Shown one piece after another: positions 63,410-64,000 of a stretch of DNA of 64,000 nucleotides (positions within the stretch are counted from its first letter, which is position 1; each line of letters opens with the position of its first letter). A program made the position numbers and the translations under genes. Below the pieces are notes generated by a model that did not search any database, was not told the origin of the DNA, and was given only the letters and a program-made list of their open reading frames with translations. Source of the DNA: Planktothrix agardhii NIES-204. GTDB taxonomy: Bacteria > Cyanobacteriota > Cyanobacteriia > Cyanobacteriales > Microcoleaceae. The DNA is taken from contig AP017991.1 in assembly GCA_003609755.1 (NCBI GenBank), forward strand, positions 3,955,001 to 4,019,000, given 5' to 3'.

Positions 63410-64000
63410 ATGACTAATTTTTGGGATCAAATTTTTGACTTTGCACTTACCACGGCTACCGACGTTGGACAACAGTTAATCCTCGATTTTGGCACAGTCC
63501 AAGCCTCGGAAAAAGCCGATGGTAGTTTAGTTACCCAGTCTGATCAGTGGGCTGATCAGGAAATTCGCACGCGCATTGCTGATACTTTTCCTGATCATGG
63601 GGTGATTAGTGAAGAAGCTGAACATATTTTTCCCAATACGGACTGGTGTTGGGTGATTGATCCTTTAGATGGTACAACTAATTTTGCCAGAGGTATTCCA
63701 ATTTGGGGGATTTCTCTAGGATTACTTTATCAAGGTACTCCGGTTTTTGGTTTGATTCATTTACCGCCTCTACATCAAACTTTTCATGGGTTTTGGTATG
63801 GTGCATCGGGATTAACTGGCCCAGAAGGAGCTTTTTTAAATGGTAAACCCATTCATGCTAGTTCTGATACCTTGAGTTCTAATCACTTTTTTAACCTCTG
63901 TTCTCGAAGTATTGCGATCGCGCCCCAAATTCCTTGTAAAATTCGGATGTTAGGCATGGCGGCTTATAATTTCCTCACGGTTGCCTTCGGTGCAACATTA
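63410..64000 (+). CDS. inositol monophosphatase family protein (cut by window edge)
   Basis: Starts with ATG at 63410 and continues beyond base 64000, so about 197 residues are seen. The IMPase/FBPase-like signature is clear: KADGSLVTQSDQWADQEI, the metal-binding EEAEH near residue 66, and WVIDPLDGTTNFARGIPIWG (about 82-101), with both Asp ligands. The family includes inositol-1-phosphatase, histidinol phosphatase-like and 3'-phosphoadenosine phosphatase enzymes; the visible part does not allow a choice. Confidence 0.9.
   Translation, partial: MTNFWDQIFDFALTTATDVGQQLILDFGTVQASEKADGSLVTQSDQWADQEIRTRIADTFPDHGVISEEAEHIFPNTDWCWVIDPLDGTTNFARGIPIWGISLGLLYQGTPVFGLIHLPPLHQTFHGFWYGASGLTGPEGAFLNGKPIHASSDTLSSNHFFNLCSRSIAIAPQIPCKIRMLGMAAYNFLTVAFGATL

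Overview
The window is a chromosomal segment of a cyanobacterium, probably a filamentous Oscillatoriales strain (Planktothrix/Oscillatoria-like; the genus is inference). Evidence: cyanobacterial genes such as NDH-1 subunit M (ndhM), a cyanobacterial-type biliverdin reductase (bvdR), plant-type [2Fe-2S] ferredoxins and cytochrome c6; the HIP1 octamer GCGATCGC scattered through coding DNA; heptanucleotide tandem repeats (attacga type) in spacers; many pentapeptide-repeat proteins; and low-GC codon use. Most genes are ordinary housekeeping genes. The accessory character lies in the surface-glycan genes, repeats and gene remnants.

Layout. 1-3340: end of a GT61 glycosyltransferase, a convergent GT2 glycosyltransferase and an unknown membrane protein. 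3424-9330: the classic rimP-nusA-ylxR-infB translation/transcription operon, with a hairpin leader and a strong terminator. 9329-21344: a glycan/sulfation island holding a TPR-GT61 protein, a decayed tandem paralogue of it, a TPR-sulfotransferase, a 1172-residue GT2-GT2-GT4 protein, GDP-mannose 4,6-dehydratase and a GHL10-type hydrolase. 22171-27088: a pentapeptide-repeat protein, speD, queF, rpmI-rplT and a TPR protein whose stop codon was rebuilt by insertion of a 534-bp IS605-like non-autonomous element. 27508-36796: polar amino-acid ABC transporter parts, hupB, pentapeptide and START-like proteins, bvdR, two tandem ferredoxins with duplicated leaders, and small gene remnants. 36917-49665: cell-wall amidase, recQ, two hydrolases, hrcA, cytochrome c6, an O-fucosyltransferase-like protein, a DUF4258/DUF2283 pair, ilvE and a YqaE-type micropeptide. 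49672-57840: a regulatory-looking unknown protein, purN, a URC4/URC1 uracil-catabolism pair, cobW, and hupE under a cobalamin riboswitch, then cynS. 57948-64000: small cyanobacterial proteins, a DUF937/EF-hand protein, a PP2C phosphatase, ndhM and an inositol-monophosphatase cut by the window edge.

How they work together (inference). The glycan island can supply GDP-4-keto-6-deoxymannose (gmd) to several glycosyltransferases, and a sulfotransferase may decorate the product, as expected for a sheath or exopolysaccharide. The minus-strand run cynS, riboswitch-hupE, cobW, URC1, URC4 may combine metal supply with salvage of nitrogen from cyanate and uracil. No prophage, CRISPR array, rRNA or tRNA gene was recognised. 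The least expected structures are a helical module of about 75 residues that recurs four times beside glycosyltransferase domains, and the non-autonomous element with covarying end hairpins that carries its own ribbon-helix-helix gene.
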